NCBI RefSeq assembly: GCF_018812025.1 | Contig: NC_063049.1 | Coordinates: forward strand, 38,801,947-38,865,946 | Length of the DNA stretch: 64,000 nt | DNA from: Megalobrama amblycephala | Lineage: Eukaryota > Chordata > Actinopteri > Cypriniformes > Xenocyprididae | Reading direction: 5' to 3' | In this document: positions 11,730 to 23,154 of the stretch, one piece after another | Layout of the letters: every line of letters begins with the position of its first letter | Position numbering within the stretch: position 1 is the first letter of the stretch | Position numbers and translations under genes: made by a program | The notes under the pieces: generated by a model | What the model saw: only the letters and a program-made list of their open reading frames with translations | Told to the model about the DNA's origin: nothing | Databases searched by the model: none

Positions 11730-12130
11730 ATCACTGTAGGAAAAGAGCATTCAGATTTTCCCCTTCTCGTGTAACAAAAAGAAATGTTATAAACAGTGCA
11801 GGTTCATTAGCCGAAAAGAAAGTCCAGCCAGTTTTACCCCTTAGCTTATAAAAAAGCCTGTCCGCTCTAATAAGAAGAAATCACTGAATCCAGACGGCTG
11901 GAGGCAAATTCTTTAACAACTGCAGATAACCACAGCATTTAAATACCGGACCCCTACCAGACCTTTTCATTTCTCCTTTAAATCTACACCAACGCTCGCA
12001 AAGCATTTAATTGTTTACATCTCATTTTCCCAGGCTTAGCTCGATAAAAATCTAAAAGAAACGGCTCCACTGTTGAGGCATTAATGCTTGATAAAAGCTC
12101 AGTTGTTCTGTAGGCCTGTTCAAGATCCAG
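11730..12130. promoter_or_regulatory. Candidate conserved non-coding element downstream of twist2
   Basis: Non-repetitive, compositionally balanced sequence without an open frame lies immediately after the putative twist2 3' end. It holds clustered short motifs, including a TAAT-type attaattg-like core near 12007-12016, gataaaa boxes and a GC-box-like stretch. The impression of an enhancer comes from composition and position only. Confidence 0.3.
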
Positions 12131-12238
12131 CTCTGCTTTTTAAAACATCTGATGGTGTTATAAATCACAAAATACTATAAGTCAGATAACTTTCTAGTAT
12201 TCTTATGGCACTTAATAACTAAAAAAAATAGCTGTTTA

Positions 12239-12413
12239 GGTTACACTTTATTTTAAGTTGTCCGTGTTACAGTGCGATTACATTTAAGTTCTGAGTTAGA
12301 ATCAACAACATGTACTTCGGTTTGGTTTAGTTGCATGTAATTATGTATAATTCATAGTTATTACTACAGTAATTACATGTAACATGTAACAGGGCACTAA
12401 AATAAAGTGTTAC
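12239..12413. mobile_element. MITE with gttacactttatttt termini, 175 bp
   Basis: The left end ggttacactttattttaag and right end aaataaagtgttac are inverted copies. The interior is non-coding, with attacatgtaa repeats. It resembles the element at 6735-7112 in general character but not in termini. Confidence 0.6.
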
Positions 12414-13207
12414 ACTTTATTATTTTGATTGCATTTATCAATTCATTTGATTTTATGACATTTTGGAGCTTTAAATAATGATGAAGATTGGCAAGAACCT
12501 TTATGTCAAATATATATGGGTCAAAGTTACATGCCACTGATGATAAAAACATATATATTGAAAAAAAAAAAATGAAAAAAAAGAAAGATATAATAATTCA
12601 ATTTCTTATTTAGGTTTAGGTTCCATACATTTTTGATAAGCAGTTATTCAAAAACAACAAATGAATTTATGTCTCCAAAAAATGTGGTGGTGTTTTATGG
12701 TTTTCTTGTCACATGACTAAACAAATCACTTCCTTTATGCTGGTTATGTAACATTTACTTTGATTTCACAGACAAAAGTAGCTATTTTAAATGTCAGTGT
12801 TTTAAAACATAATTGCTTAACTGTTTATTTTTTTAAGGAAATAATAATAAAAGATTGTGCCTGCAGAGTACAATATGCCAACATCTTATTTTAATCTCAG
12901 GAGAGTTACCATCACATCTCCCACAAAAGAAAAAAAAAAAAAAACTGAAAATAGGCGAGAAAAGGCGTCAATACAGACAAAAACAAATTTGGCGAAACGC
13001 CACTGACCCAAAGAGATACACTTACGAGAAAACAGCTGCAGTTTAAAAATAAAAGTTCTTAAATATGTGGTGATGGGGAAACTGCGGTGAAGAGTGAGAA
13101 CACCAGCCCGTTAGATACACACCTCTCTCTTTATTCTGTGCACCTGCGCAAATCTCTGCAACCGCAAAGGAAACGACCTGAACTGCGGCTGCCTTCAGGC
13201 TATTTGA
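12414..13207. other. Gene-free AT-rich stretch
   Basis: Poly-A tracts lie near 12561 and 12930. No exon, RNA gene or bounded mobile element was recognised. Confidence 0.35.
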
Positions 13208-13254
13208 CGTCGAGACGCGACGCAACAGGCCGGGGGTTGCGTCGCGTCTCGACG
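13208..13254. repeat. Perfect CpG-rich hairpin
   Basis: Two exact 19-base arms (13208-13226, starting cgtcgagacgcgacg, and 13236-13254) surround a 9-base spacer. The arms contain several CpGs within otherwise AT-rich DNA. The following bases repeat gacgca twice. It may be the tip of an inverted-repeat transposon end. No uridine tract follows on either strand, so it is not a Pol III gene or bacterial-type terminator. Confidence 0.8.
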
Positions 13255-13667
13255 CATACTCGACGCACACTTTGCGCGTTTTTAAAAAAAACATAAATTA
13301 ACATTTAAATAACACTTTTAATAGCCCATTTAAAGTGTTTAATACAAATGAATGCTAAAAAATGAATAAATGTAGGCTAAATCAACAAAAAATTGTGTTA
13401 CATTTTCAATCCTATGTGAAAACGCCCCTACTTCCCAACTGTTCACAATTGTACGTAGACAAACTAATAATAATTAGTGTATATGGAAAGCAAGAACATT
13501 TACAGTCTGTCAATAAAATAAAACATGTGCACACGTCTGTCGCCCGATTTCGTCTCAACAAAATATCTTGTTTTGTTTGTTTTTTTTAACTATTTTTCAT
13601 ACTAGTCATATAAATGTTCAAAATCTGAGATGCACAATAAAAAGAAGAACAATCTTTTAAAGAGAAA

Positions 13668-14413
13668 TGTTGAGGGAGAGTGCGTCGACATGAGCGATGT
13701 CCGAATCGTGAAAGGCGCGTTCTTATGAATCGGATCTTTGAATGAACAGGTCAAATTTTGTTCACAAAATGATTCGTTCACGAATTGTAGCCTACTTAAA
13801 GATTCGTTCGCCTATCTATTGAATCGGACTGAATCAGTTCTCAAGGACAGTTCTCGAATCGGAGCGAATCTTTCGAAATATGTCCAACTCGGAATGGGCC
13901 GAGAACGATGAGTGAACTAAGCCTGAGTAAATCGATGATTTGACTCATAGGGCAAAAATATGGTTCATACACATAAATCAGAAATGTGTTGGTTTTAATC
14001 AATAGCATTTAATTAAATCCGGCAAATATTCAGTCGAGTGATGCAAATTATTTAAAGTAACCTGTTGTTTAATGTAAAAAGTAAATGAATTGGGCATACA
14101 GTAGGTTCAAAGTCACTTTGTTTTTATGAGCTGAAGACTGGCAGGAATGAAATCACAAAAAGCCTAAATAGGACACTCTTATTAATAAACTTTTCTCAGG
14201 AAAAATGAAATAAACAGCAACGTGTTCCTATAATGACGTCATGACGCAAAAGAATCACTGAGTCTTTTTACTGATTCTGAAGAACTGATTCGCGGAAAAG
14301 AGTCGAATTCCCATCATTAATAGACATTTTAAAAAGATGTGAGAGGCACATGGATTTAAAAATAAATAGAAAATAAAAAGGCTGTGTGTTCATTGTGTTG
14401 AGGGAGAGTGCGT
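13668..14413. repeat. Segment bounded by exact 18-bp direct repeats
   Basis: The 18-mer tgttgagggagagtgcgt occurs at 13668-13685 and again at 14396-14413 in the same orientation, enclosing about 710 bp. The enclosed DNA holds a cluster of gaatcg/cgattc hexamers (13700-13880, again near 14270-14300). The direct repeats could be target-site duplications of an insertion or the footprint of a duplication. No reverse transcriptase or TIR was recognised inside. Confidence 0.6.
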
Positions 14414-14429
14414 ATCCATCAGCAGCATG

Positions 14430-14730
14430 TTTGATAATGTCTCATTATTCCCGCCTTCCTTCTGAGCCAGAATGCCTCGGGCCACAGTTACGGAGTGGTG
14501 CGAGCCCCAGATGTTTCCCGTAAAATGAGACGGAAAAAGCAACAAAATTTTAATTCGCAGTAAAACGGATAAAGTAAAGGTTTACACTGCATGTGCCGCA
14601 GAAAGGATTTCATGTTCAAGCTAATGCCAAGGTTACATTACAGTGTGGGGGTGGGCCCTGGCAGGACGCACATTTCCTTCTGCTAAACCTAGAATCAGAT
14701 TTGTAGGCTACCACCCGTGTGGCTCACTTT
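14430..14730. promoter_or_regulatory. Candidate non-coding regulatory block
   Basis: A motif-dense, non-repetitive stretch (for example tgataatgtctcattattcc) lies between repeat-derived segments, with balanced base composition and no open frame. Its regulatory role is inferred only from appearance and from location in the twist2-hdac4 intergenic region. Confidence 0.25.
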
Positions 14731-15023
14731 TACCTTCTGTGTTGATAGTAAACTGTAAGTTATAGAGGAAACATAAGCAACTAAAAGACAGGTAAAAAAA
14801 AAAAAAAAAAAAGACAACAGCTAACTTGATGAGCCGCGTTCAAAACTGTTGTAAAATTCGAATAAACACAACACACCTGTGACCTCAAATTGATATTAAT
14901 GCGCTGCACTGTAAAGAGTTTACAGCAAGCCTAATTAATTATATTAGCATTCCCGGTGGAAGAATTCTTTATTTTTAGATTTAAAAAAAAAAAAAAAGAA
15001 TTAGTGTGTATTATTAAGCTTAA

Positions 15024-16251
15024 AGGCAGGGTAGGAGATTTGTTACGGAAACATTTTTTGTCATGCTTTTTAAAAGTCTGTTTACATCCTGATAGCAATC
15101 ACTAAGTTAAGTGGTCTAAATGTATTTATATATAGATATATAGTATGTGGAAGGCGTAGGACCATAAAATATACATTGCATTCAGTCCGAAGGCTATGAT
15201 AGGATGTCCTACCTACCTGTCAGTGTATGTTTCATACCTCCACACACCCTGCTCGCACAGACATCACACGTCATCAGCGAGTTTCATGCTATACAGACAG
15301 ACATTAGTCGCGAGCACCAGCGGCTGCCTTTTACCTTTCCTCCTGAACCAAAACAATGAGCTTATGCTGCATTCACTCCATAACTATGTAACTGGAAGAG
15401 ATGTACTCAGAGATATACTCAGAGCCATTCATGACTCAAATTTATGTGTTTCAAAAACACTATCAACACCAAAATTAATCTGCAGCAGTCAGGTGGTACA
15501 GGTCAGTGCTCTTTAACTATCACTGTAATGCTATGTGCTTTGAGACATGTAGTTTAACGCAGACTCTTGTGACGCTTTTATTCAAGTGTGTCCGACTGCA
15601 TCTCGAGGTGCTACCAACCATGCCCCCTACCTCAAGTTACGCACCCTACAATGAAACAACCATTCGGGACGTCAACTACTGCTGTTCTTCTACTTCACTT
15701 TCCTCGCTTTTTAAGCTTCACTATCGCCACCTAGTGATAAGGCATACAGATCGTATTAACATAGATCACCAGATGCCGTAGTTATCCTGTTTGTTTTCAT
15801 CAGTTTTTAAAGTATTTTAATTATGAAACTCTACAGTTTTTATTTTTATGGAAGGTTTAGGCTAAGGTTTAGGTGCGGGGGTACGTTTTTAGCTATAATT
15901 ACCATGAGTCTGTATTAATTTGATAGAATCATTTATTTTAATTTCATACTTAAGATCTGAAAGCAATATAAGCTCGTTTTACAAACATTTCATACATAAA
16001 ACATTAAATAATTTACTTCAAAAGATTGTTTTAGTTAATGACACCCACGCATGTTTCTTCGCGGAGAGGTGTAACTTGTTGTAGTAGGCGTATTCCCCAG
16101 GGGTGTGGTTTGTAATACTGCGGGATGCAGATAGACCCTTCTCCTTTTATTTGGTCCTTGACTTTGTGGAGCGCTCTAAAGGGAAGGTGGGATCTTGCTT
16201 TCAAAGCTAGCTCGCTATTGCTAGCCTCTCCGAAAATGACCCCCCCTACCT
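15024..16251. mobile_element. TTAA-flanked DNA element, 1.23 kb
   Basis: The left terminus aggcagggtagg and right terminus ccccccctacct are inverted copies. Both are flanked by ttaa (15020-15023 and 16252-16255), fitting the piggyBac/Kolobok target preference. Open frames inside (up to 106 residues) show no transposase motif, so the element is judged non-autonomous. Confidence 0.6.
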
Positions 16252-16259
16252 TTAAAAGT

Positions 16260-17049
16260 ATAGTTTACCCAAAAAAGAAAATTCTGCCAATTTACTCACA
16301 CTTATGGAATTCTAAAACTGTTTGACTTTCTGTGGATCATAAAATAAGATATTTCGAAAAGTGCCTCAGCGTCCATACAATAAAATTCAATAAGGTCCAG
16401 CAATGTTTAGACACCAATATTCTATAATTCCCCACGACTTTGGCTTATTGGTTTCATATTTAAGATTTCATAATAGTATGTGCAGCTTTACAAAAGTTAG
16501 CCATTCGTAGCTAGGATATTACAAACGACATTCTTGTGATGGAACTTAAACTCTCCGGATGACAATAAGCACAATTGAGATGAGTAACAATTTGATCCCA
16601 TAACACTCATAAGAGGCTGATACTGGCCTTCTTGCCCTAAAACAGCTCCACGTGTACAATATCCGAACTCGCAGGACCGGATCCGTGCTCAAGGGTAGAT
16701 GACGTGGCAATGCAGCACATGTTTGGCCTTAGATTGCATACAAATGTCTGCGCTGAATCACCGACCAGCAGATCAAATCAGGACATGCTTGAAGGACAGT
16801 GGATTCAGACAGTGTTACGGACATGCGTTCTGGGACAGGACATCTACAGCGCAGGTGTGTTCCTGCACAGGTGCAGTGCTGTATACTGAGAGCGTTTCAT
16901 CTGGGAACAACAGGTGGAGATGCTTACATTTAGTATAAACAATCCAAAAAGCCAGGAAGGGATTATGGTGGACAAGAATAGTTCTGGAACTCTCTGGACC
17001 TTCAGTACATAGGAAAGAAAGTACTGGGAGGTAAGATCAGGACATGCAG
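16260..17049. other. Gene-free stretch before the satellite
   Basis: Mixed-composition DNA in which nothing was recognised. The open frames at 16699-16938 lack recognisable domains, and no splice-bounded exon structure is apparent. Confidence 0.35.
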
Positions 17050-17899
17050 GGGCCTGCTGAAATTTTCAAAAGCCCTAATGGATAATTACTAACTAACTTA
17101 CTAACAACTGAAATTTTCAAAGACCCTAAAGGATGATTCCAAATTAAACAATGATTAAAATTTTCAAAGACCTTAAAAGGATTATTCTTAACTAACTAAC
17201 TGCTGAAAATTTCAAAGACCCTGATGATGATTAGGATGATGATTAGAATGATGATTGTAGGCTGCACAGTTGCTCATTAGGTAGCACTGTCACCTCACAC
17301 AAGGATGTCCCCGGTTCGAGACCTGGCTGAGCCAGGAGATCTTTCTGTGTCAAGTTTGCATGTTCTACCTGTGTCTGTGTGGGTTTCCCCCACAATCCAA
17401 AAACATGCAGTGTATGTGTAAATGTGTGTGAGTCCCAAGCCATGTAATGGGGAGGGTTGGGGAAAGACCTGGCAACCTAGCAGGACCTCTCTCGCGTATG
17501 GCGGGAGATGGCCCATAGAATCACTAAAAGTCGGATATGTCTGAAATGGTTAATGAATGAATGGATGATTCCTAATTAATTAACAACTGAAATTTTCAAA
17601 GACTCTAATGGATGTTTCCTAACAACTAAATAACTAACCAACTAACTAACTATACTAACTACATTTTCAAAGGCTCTAATTAATGATTATTCTACCTGCT
17701 GAAAATGTCAAAGACTCTAATGGATGTTTCCTAACAACTAAGTAAGTAAGTAACTAACTACTGTAAGTAACTAACTAACTAACCTACTAACTAACTAACT
17801 TAATTTTCAAGGACTTTAATGAATTATTCTAACTGCTGAAAATATCAAAGACCGTAATGGATGTTTCCTAACAACTAACTAAGTAACTAACTAACTAAG

Positions 17900-17934
<35 letters not shown>

Positions 17935-18043
17935 ATAACTTTATTTTTAAGGACTCTAATGGATAATTCTAACTGCTGAAAATATCAAAGACCATAATGG
18001 ATGTTTCCTAACAACTAACTAAGTAATTAAGTAACTAAGTAAA

Positions 18044-18076
<33 letters not shown>

Positions 18077-18743
18077 TAATTTTCAAGGACTCCAAAGAAT
18101 TATTCTAACTGCTGAAAATATCAAAGACCATAATGGATGTTTCCTAACAACTAACTAAGTAACTAACTAACTAACAAACAAACTAAACAAACTTAATTTT
18201 CAAGGACTCTAATGGATTATTCTAACTGCTGAAAATATCAAAGACCATAATGGATGTTTCCTAACAACTAACTAAGTAATTAACTAACTAAGTAATTAAC
18301 TAACTAACTAACTAACTTAATTTTCAAGGACTCCAATGAATTATTCTAACTGCTGAAAATATCAAAGACCGTAATGGATGTTTCCTAACAACTAAGTAAG
18401 TAAGTAACTAACTAAACTTAATTTTCAAGGACTCTAATGGATTATTCTAACTGCTGAAAATATCAAAGACCATAATGGATGTTTCCTAACAACTAACTAA
18501 GTAATTAACTAACTAAGTAATTAACTAACTAACTAACTAACTTAATTTTCAAGGACTCCAATGAATTATTCTAACTGCTGAAAATATCAAAGACCGTAAT
18601 GGATGTTTCCTAACAACTAAGTAAGTAAGTAACTAACTAAACTTAATTTTCAAGGACTCTAATGGATTATTCTAACTGCTGAAAATATCAAAGACCATAA
18701 TGGATGTTTCCTAACAACTAACTAAGTAGAACTAAGTTTCCTT

Positions 18744-18782
<39 letters not shown>

Positions 18783-19575
18783 TAATTTTCAAGAACTCCA
18801 ATGAATTATTCTAACTGCTGAAAATATCAAAGACCGTAATGGATGTTTCCTAACAACTAAGTAAGTAAGTAAGTAACTAACTAAACTTAATTTTCAAGGA
18901 CTCTAATGGATTATTCTAACTGCTGAAAATATCAAAGACCATAATGGATGTTTCCTAACAACTAACTAAGTAATTAACTAACTAAGTAATTAACTAACTA
19001 ACTAACTAACTTAATTTTCAAGGACTCCAATTAATTATTCTAACTGCTGAAAATATCAAAGACCGTAATGGATGTTTCCTAACAACTAAGTAAGTAAGTA
19101 ACTAACTAAACTTAATTTTCAAGGACTCTAATGGATTATTCTAACTGCTGAAAATATCAAAGACCATAATGGATGTTTCCTAACAACTAACTAAGTAGAA
19201 CTAAGTTTCCTTACTAACTAACTAACTAACTAACTTAATTTTCAAGGACTCCAATGAATTATTCTAACTGCTGAAAATATCAAAGACCGTAATGGATGTT
19301 TCCTAACAACTAAGTAAGTAAGTAACTAACTAACTAAACTTAATTTTCAAGGACTCTAATGGATTATTCTAACTGCTGAAAATATCAAAGACCATAATGG
19401 ATGCTTACTAATTAAGTTACTAACTAAGTAACTAACTAACTAACTTAATTTTCAAGGACTCTAATGGATTATTCTAACTGCTGAAAATGTCAAAGACCAT
19501 AATGGATGTCTGCTAACAACTAAGTAATTAACTAATTAAGTAAGTTACTAAATTAACTAAAACTAACTAACATCT
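17050..19575. repeat. Tandem satellite with higher-order structure
   Basis: About 2.5 kb of tandem repeats. The monomer core ctgctgaaaatatcaaagac, then cataatggatgtttcctaac, recurs about every 105-135 bp, with variable (AACT/AAGT)n filler between cores. From about 18234 two variants alternate strictly (ccataatgg near 18234, 18460, 18686, 18926, 19148, 19379; ccgtaatgg near 18356, 18583, 18822, 19045, 19274). This gives a dimer of about 222-240 bp. Part of the A variant carries gtagaactaagtttcctt (near 18725 and 19194), adding a tetramer level of about 450-466 bp. The left edge (17050-17250) has shorter, diverged monomers. Confidence 0.9.
17259..17563 (+). mobile_element. tRNA-derived SINE (DANA / V-SINE-like)
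   Basis: The head gctgcacagttgctcattag, gtagcactgtcacctcac is that of the tRNA-derived DANA family of cyprinids. A B box ggttcgagacctgg lies at 17313-17326, with a weaker A box near 17271-17285. The body word gtttgcatgttctacctgtg is also shared with DANA. It ends in a short (gaat)n tail. It sits inside the satellite; gatgatt on both flanks may be its target duplication. An old, probably inactive copy. Confidence 0.75.
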
Positions 19576-19800
19576 GCCAATCAACCAACCAGCTAAGTAG
19601 CTGTCTGTCTAACAAATGCCTAGCAACCACTCAGTACATATAACCTAAATAATCTTCAAACATAAAGACACTGCACTAACTTTCAGAAAAGGGTTGTCCA
19701 GCCATTATTTAAAGTTTGAAAAACTTCTGTAGTTTTCATTCATTTTATTTTCTGAATGTAATTTCTGAATTTCTTGAATGAATGTGCCTGTAATTTCACA

Positions 19801-19880
19801 GTGAGATGACCTTGAGCTTTGGGAAAAAAAAAAAAAAAAAAAAAAAAGCACTATACAAATTATGCTTATTATTATTATCA
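19801..19880 (+). mobile_element. L2-type LINE/SINE 3' tail fragment with poly-A
   Basis: Short tail-like sequence: ccttgagctttggg, a run of about 23 A, then agcactatacaaattatgct and (att)n. This is the usual form of fish L2-type 3' ends (agcgctatacaaat). No coding part is left. Confidence 0.5.
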
Positions 19881-20770
19881 TCCATTAACCGTGAGAAGGA
19901 ACAGACTTTCAGTCTTCCACTGCCAGCAACACCACCTCTCCCCTCATCCTGGGAAGCACCAAAAACACTTCTCAGCCACAATCATTCCAAAATCACCCCC
20001 CTCCTTAAAATTCCTCCAGTCTTTCCACCGCTGGGGAGATTTCCGCTGCTCTCTGAGGCAGAATCAAACTGGACAGGAAAATGGCTTAAAACATTAAAGT
20101 GGCTGTAAAAGCTGGTGTGGAGTACACATGCAGACCAGACTATGGAAATTACCTATTAACTTGACTCAGTGTTCATCAGCGTTTTTGCATAATTCTGTAT
20201 TATGATTCACCAGCATCACTATTCAGTCTCAGGCATCTTTGCTCAAAGTGTTTGAAAGACGTATAAAATGGGCAGTTGTGAAACAAAAATTAATGATCTT
20301 ATACAGGACTTTCAAGAGCTAAAAGAGCAGAAATTCATGGACCAGGCTACTTGCAATAACGTTCAGTGGTTAAACAAAGGTGTGATCGCTCACACACCGT
20401 CTGCAGTAACCTGATCCCGTCTCGTCTGTGGGTTCATACTGCGGCACACTCGCACACCAGACCACTTTCCTCTTCATTAGAAGAAAGGTCACACCAGGCT
20501 ACTGAGGTGAGGAGCTGTAATTCTCTCCATTTTACCAAACGAATTATTAAACAAACCAGTATTTTCCCTCGCGTTACACCGTGTCCTAACCAAGCACGGC
20601 ACTAGTTTCCAGCAAGGAAATTGGTTATGTACACTGAAAGTGAATATGTTGTGCTACTCGAGACAGAACCTATTTTATCCCAGTCATGACTGGTTAAGAC
20701 TAAAACTCAGATTTAACTCAGATTGTTTCTTTATAGAGTGCATTAGTGCCCACCCCCTGTTTTAGTGGTG
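19881..20770. other. Intergenic DNA without recognised features
   Basis: No exon, RNA gene or repeat boundary was recognised. Base composition is mixed. Confidence 0.35.
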
Positions 20771-21430
20771 TTGGTTCCAGAAATATTTTTTTAATTCATT
20801 TTTCCCATAGGGATTTTTAAATATTCGTAAAGAGTTATAAGCCACGAAACAAACCAATCAGCTACAAGGTGAATCACAACACTACAAACATTGATTTGAA
20901 TCAAAAAAGTTTTTGAAAATTGGACAGAAAGACAAAGGTACAAGACTGTGTACTTAATGGGTTTAGTGAGGGAAAAAAGTACAATCCTATGAAGCATCAC
21001 AAACAGCATAATCGAATTAAAAATTATGGAGAAATAGGCTATATTTTAAGTTTAGTGCAAAATATGCATATGCAAACATTTCAGTATTTTGAGAGCGTAG
21101 GGAGATCAACTCAATTACGACATTCGCAGCGATTCATGGGAGTGGGCGGAGCTAAAGAGCATTTTGAAGCATGTTGCTTTTTTCAACTCTCTGTTTGGTG
21201 TAAATTTCTGTACAGCATCATGGGTAATGTAGTTTTTCACCAGGAATTCCACTGTTAAACACGATTATTTTAAAAATAAGCTGAAATAATGTGGGCCGAC
21301 GGCTTCAACAGATGCAACAATAACAATTTAATAGCTCACAATAGGTCTGTCTTTAAGGGTTTATAAGCTATCTTTAAAAATCTATTTCCTTATGGAGAAA
21401 CTGAATGGAGTTTTTACTTCCGGAACCCAA
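20771..21430. mobile_element. TIR element with ggttccag..ccggaacc ends, about 660 bp
   Basis: The left end ttggttccagaaat, followed by cccatagggattttt, is mirrored by aaaaatctatttccttatgg and acttccggaaccc at the right. This is an imperfect TIR about 45 bp long. A 112-residue open frame inside has no transposase motif. Family unidentified. Confidence 0.55.
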
Positions 21431-21581
21431 CTGTTGCACTCTGTTGGTTCGGGCCTAGTTAGGACACCATGTTATAATAAAAATCTCCAACACACATTCA
21501 CGTAACAATGTCTGCTCTTGCGTCAACACAATATGCATGCGTTGTGGTGCTCTCTTGAACGTGTGTTTGACATCAGTATTT

Positions 21582-21609
<28 letters not shown>

Positions 21610-21612
<3 letters not shown>

Positions 21613-21814
21613 TCACAAACAAACCACTTTCGTTGCTTCATAAAACTGAAGTTGAACCACTGGAGTTGCATGGATTACTTTAATGATGTCTTTACTACCT
21701 TTCTGGGGCTTGAAAGTGGTAGTTGCGTAGGCTGTCAATGGAGGGAACAAAAGTCTTACGGATTTGGAACAACATGAGGGTGACAGAATTTTCATTTTTG
21801 GGTGAACTAACCCT
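21610..21814 (-). mobile_element. Half copy of the 'ggtgaactaaccct' TTAA element
   Basis: It ends tttttgggtgaactaaccct next to ttaa (21815-21818), after caacatgagggtgacagaat. It is the mirror of the half copy at 29475-29620. A poly-A run (about 21587-21611) lies at its other side. Confidence 0.6.
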
Positions 21815-21829
21815 TTAAAGTTTTTTATT

Positions 21830-23150
21830 TTTACATTTGTATCATTAGATATTCGAGTAAGTTGAAACCCAATTCTTACATTTAAAAGTGTAATAAAAAA
21901 AAATCCTGTCATCACAGGCATGCAATGAATTCTGGGGTAGGCTAGGATCCATCTGTGGTATACTTCATTGCCCGGGAAACGAAGGAAGCATTTGGAGACC
22001 GCCTTCGAATTGGGACAGCCTTCGTTGCGCTCTTTATTCAGAATTTATTTGACACTAAGGTCTCATTTGCACAGGGGATTGTTCAAATCACTATAAATAT
22101 GAGCAATAGTAATAATAATTCTTACCTCTGCTAACAGCACTGCTCATCTATCTGAGATAAATTTTGTTGTGTTGCTGGTGGAAGAAACACCGGCTGAGGG
22201 AGATTACAGAGCAGAGATGCACGGAGATGTTAATGACTTCCTCATGTGAAGGCAGCGGGATAAAACATACAGTCCCTTTACACGGTTAGCGCAGCCGCGG
22301 GGGAATTGCGGTGTGAACGATTTGAAGAGGGGGCTGAAATTAAACTTGCTCCGAGGGGGTAGATTCCCTCCCGTCCCGCTCCATTTTTGATCTCGTAGAG
22401 CCGGAAGGGGATAGGTCACCTGTGTAATTTGGACTAACACAACAGGCATAAATTGATGTGGGTTGTGTTTGTGTGCGCTCTTAAAAACTTGTGTGAGCCC
22501 TTAATGAGAAAAATATGTCACGGCCCTCGAGAGCCACCTTTCCCCCGCTCTCTTTTCTGTGACGGTAAACATTTATGACAGTCTTGTCTTCACATGCAAA
22601 GTAGAATCAAACAGTGAGGTGCTTTATGTCAATATTGAAAATGATCAAGTAGGAATACGGAGAGTGTGAACCCACCACTTTCGCCCTGCGTTTGTTTCCT
22701 CTCGGGGCAGCAGCACCTGCGGTGCAGTGACGGGTCAGTACACAGATATCTCCTCCCCGCAGTCTCTCGGGATGGGCACCGGGTTTTAGACTAAACACGG
22801 CAAAGACAAGCAAACAGCGCACAGCTCTCAAAACACAGCACACGCGAGACTGAAGATGACAGTCGACGTGGAGCACAAGCGTGCAGTTTCTGAAAATATT
22901 TGAGCATAAAACAAACTCGGCACATTACAGATGCCATCAACATCCTCGTCTTTAGACAAAATATTATCAAATAGCTGAACGGATGATCAAATAAAACAAT
23001 GAGACACGAGAAGTCATGCGTTACAGCACACGTCAAAAAGCGGACTGCTTAAAATCTCCTTAAAAGTGCTCAAATCCAGAGCATGCCCTCAAATGGCTTA
23101 CTGCTCTTTTTTTTTTTTTTTTTAAAGAAAATAAAAAACGAACATCAATG
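21830..23150. other. Intergenic block, mostly unique
   Basis: No exon recognised. Near 21970-22030 the phrase gccttcg recurs, suggesting a transposon end related to that near 27930-27970. From 22030 to 23050 the sequence is GC-richer and unique-looking, with a poly-T run at 23106-23123. Open frames here (up to 89 residues) are not protein-like. Confidence 0.35.
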
Positions 23151-23154
23151 TTCA

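Noticed and set aside
15196..15781. Open frames of 106 and 91 codons inside the TTAA element as a transposase
   Set aside because: No DDE/DDD or zinc-finger motif is visible and the frames are too short; the element is treated as non-autonomous.
17050..19575. CRISPR-like array because of regular repeats
   Set aside because: Units are about 105-135 bp with degenerate AACT filler, not short identical repeats with unique spacers, and the setting is vertebrate nuclear DNA.
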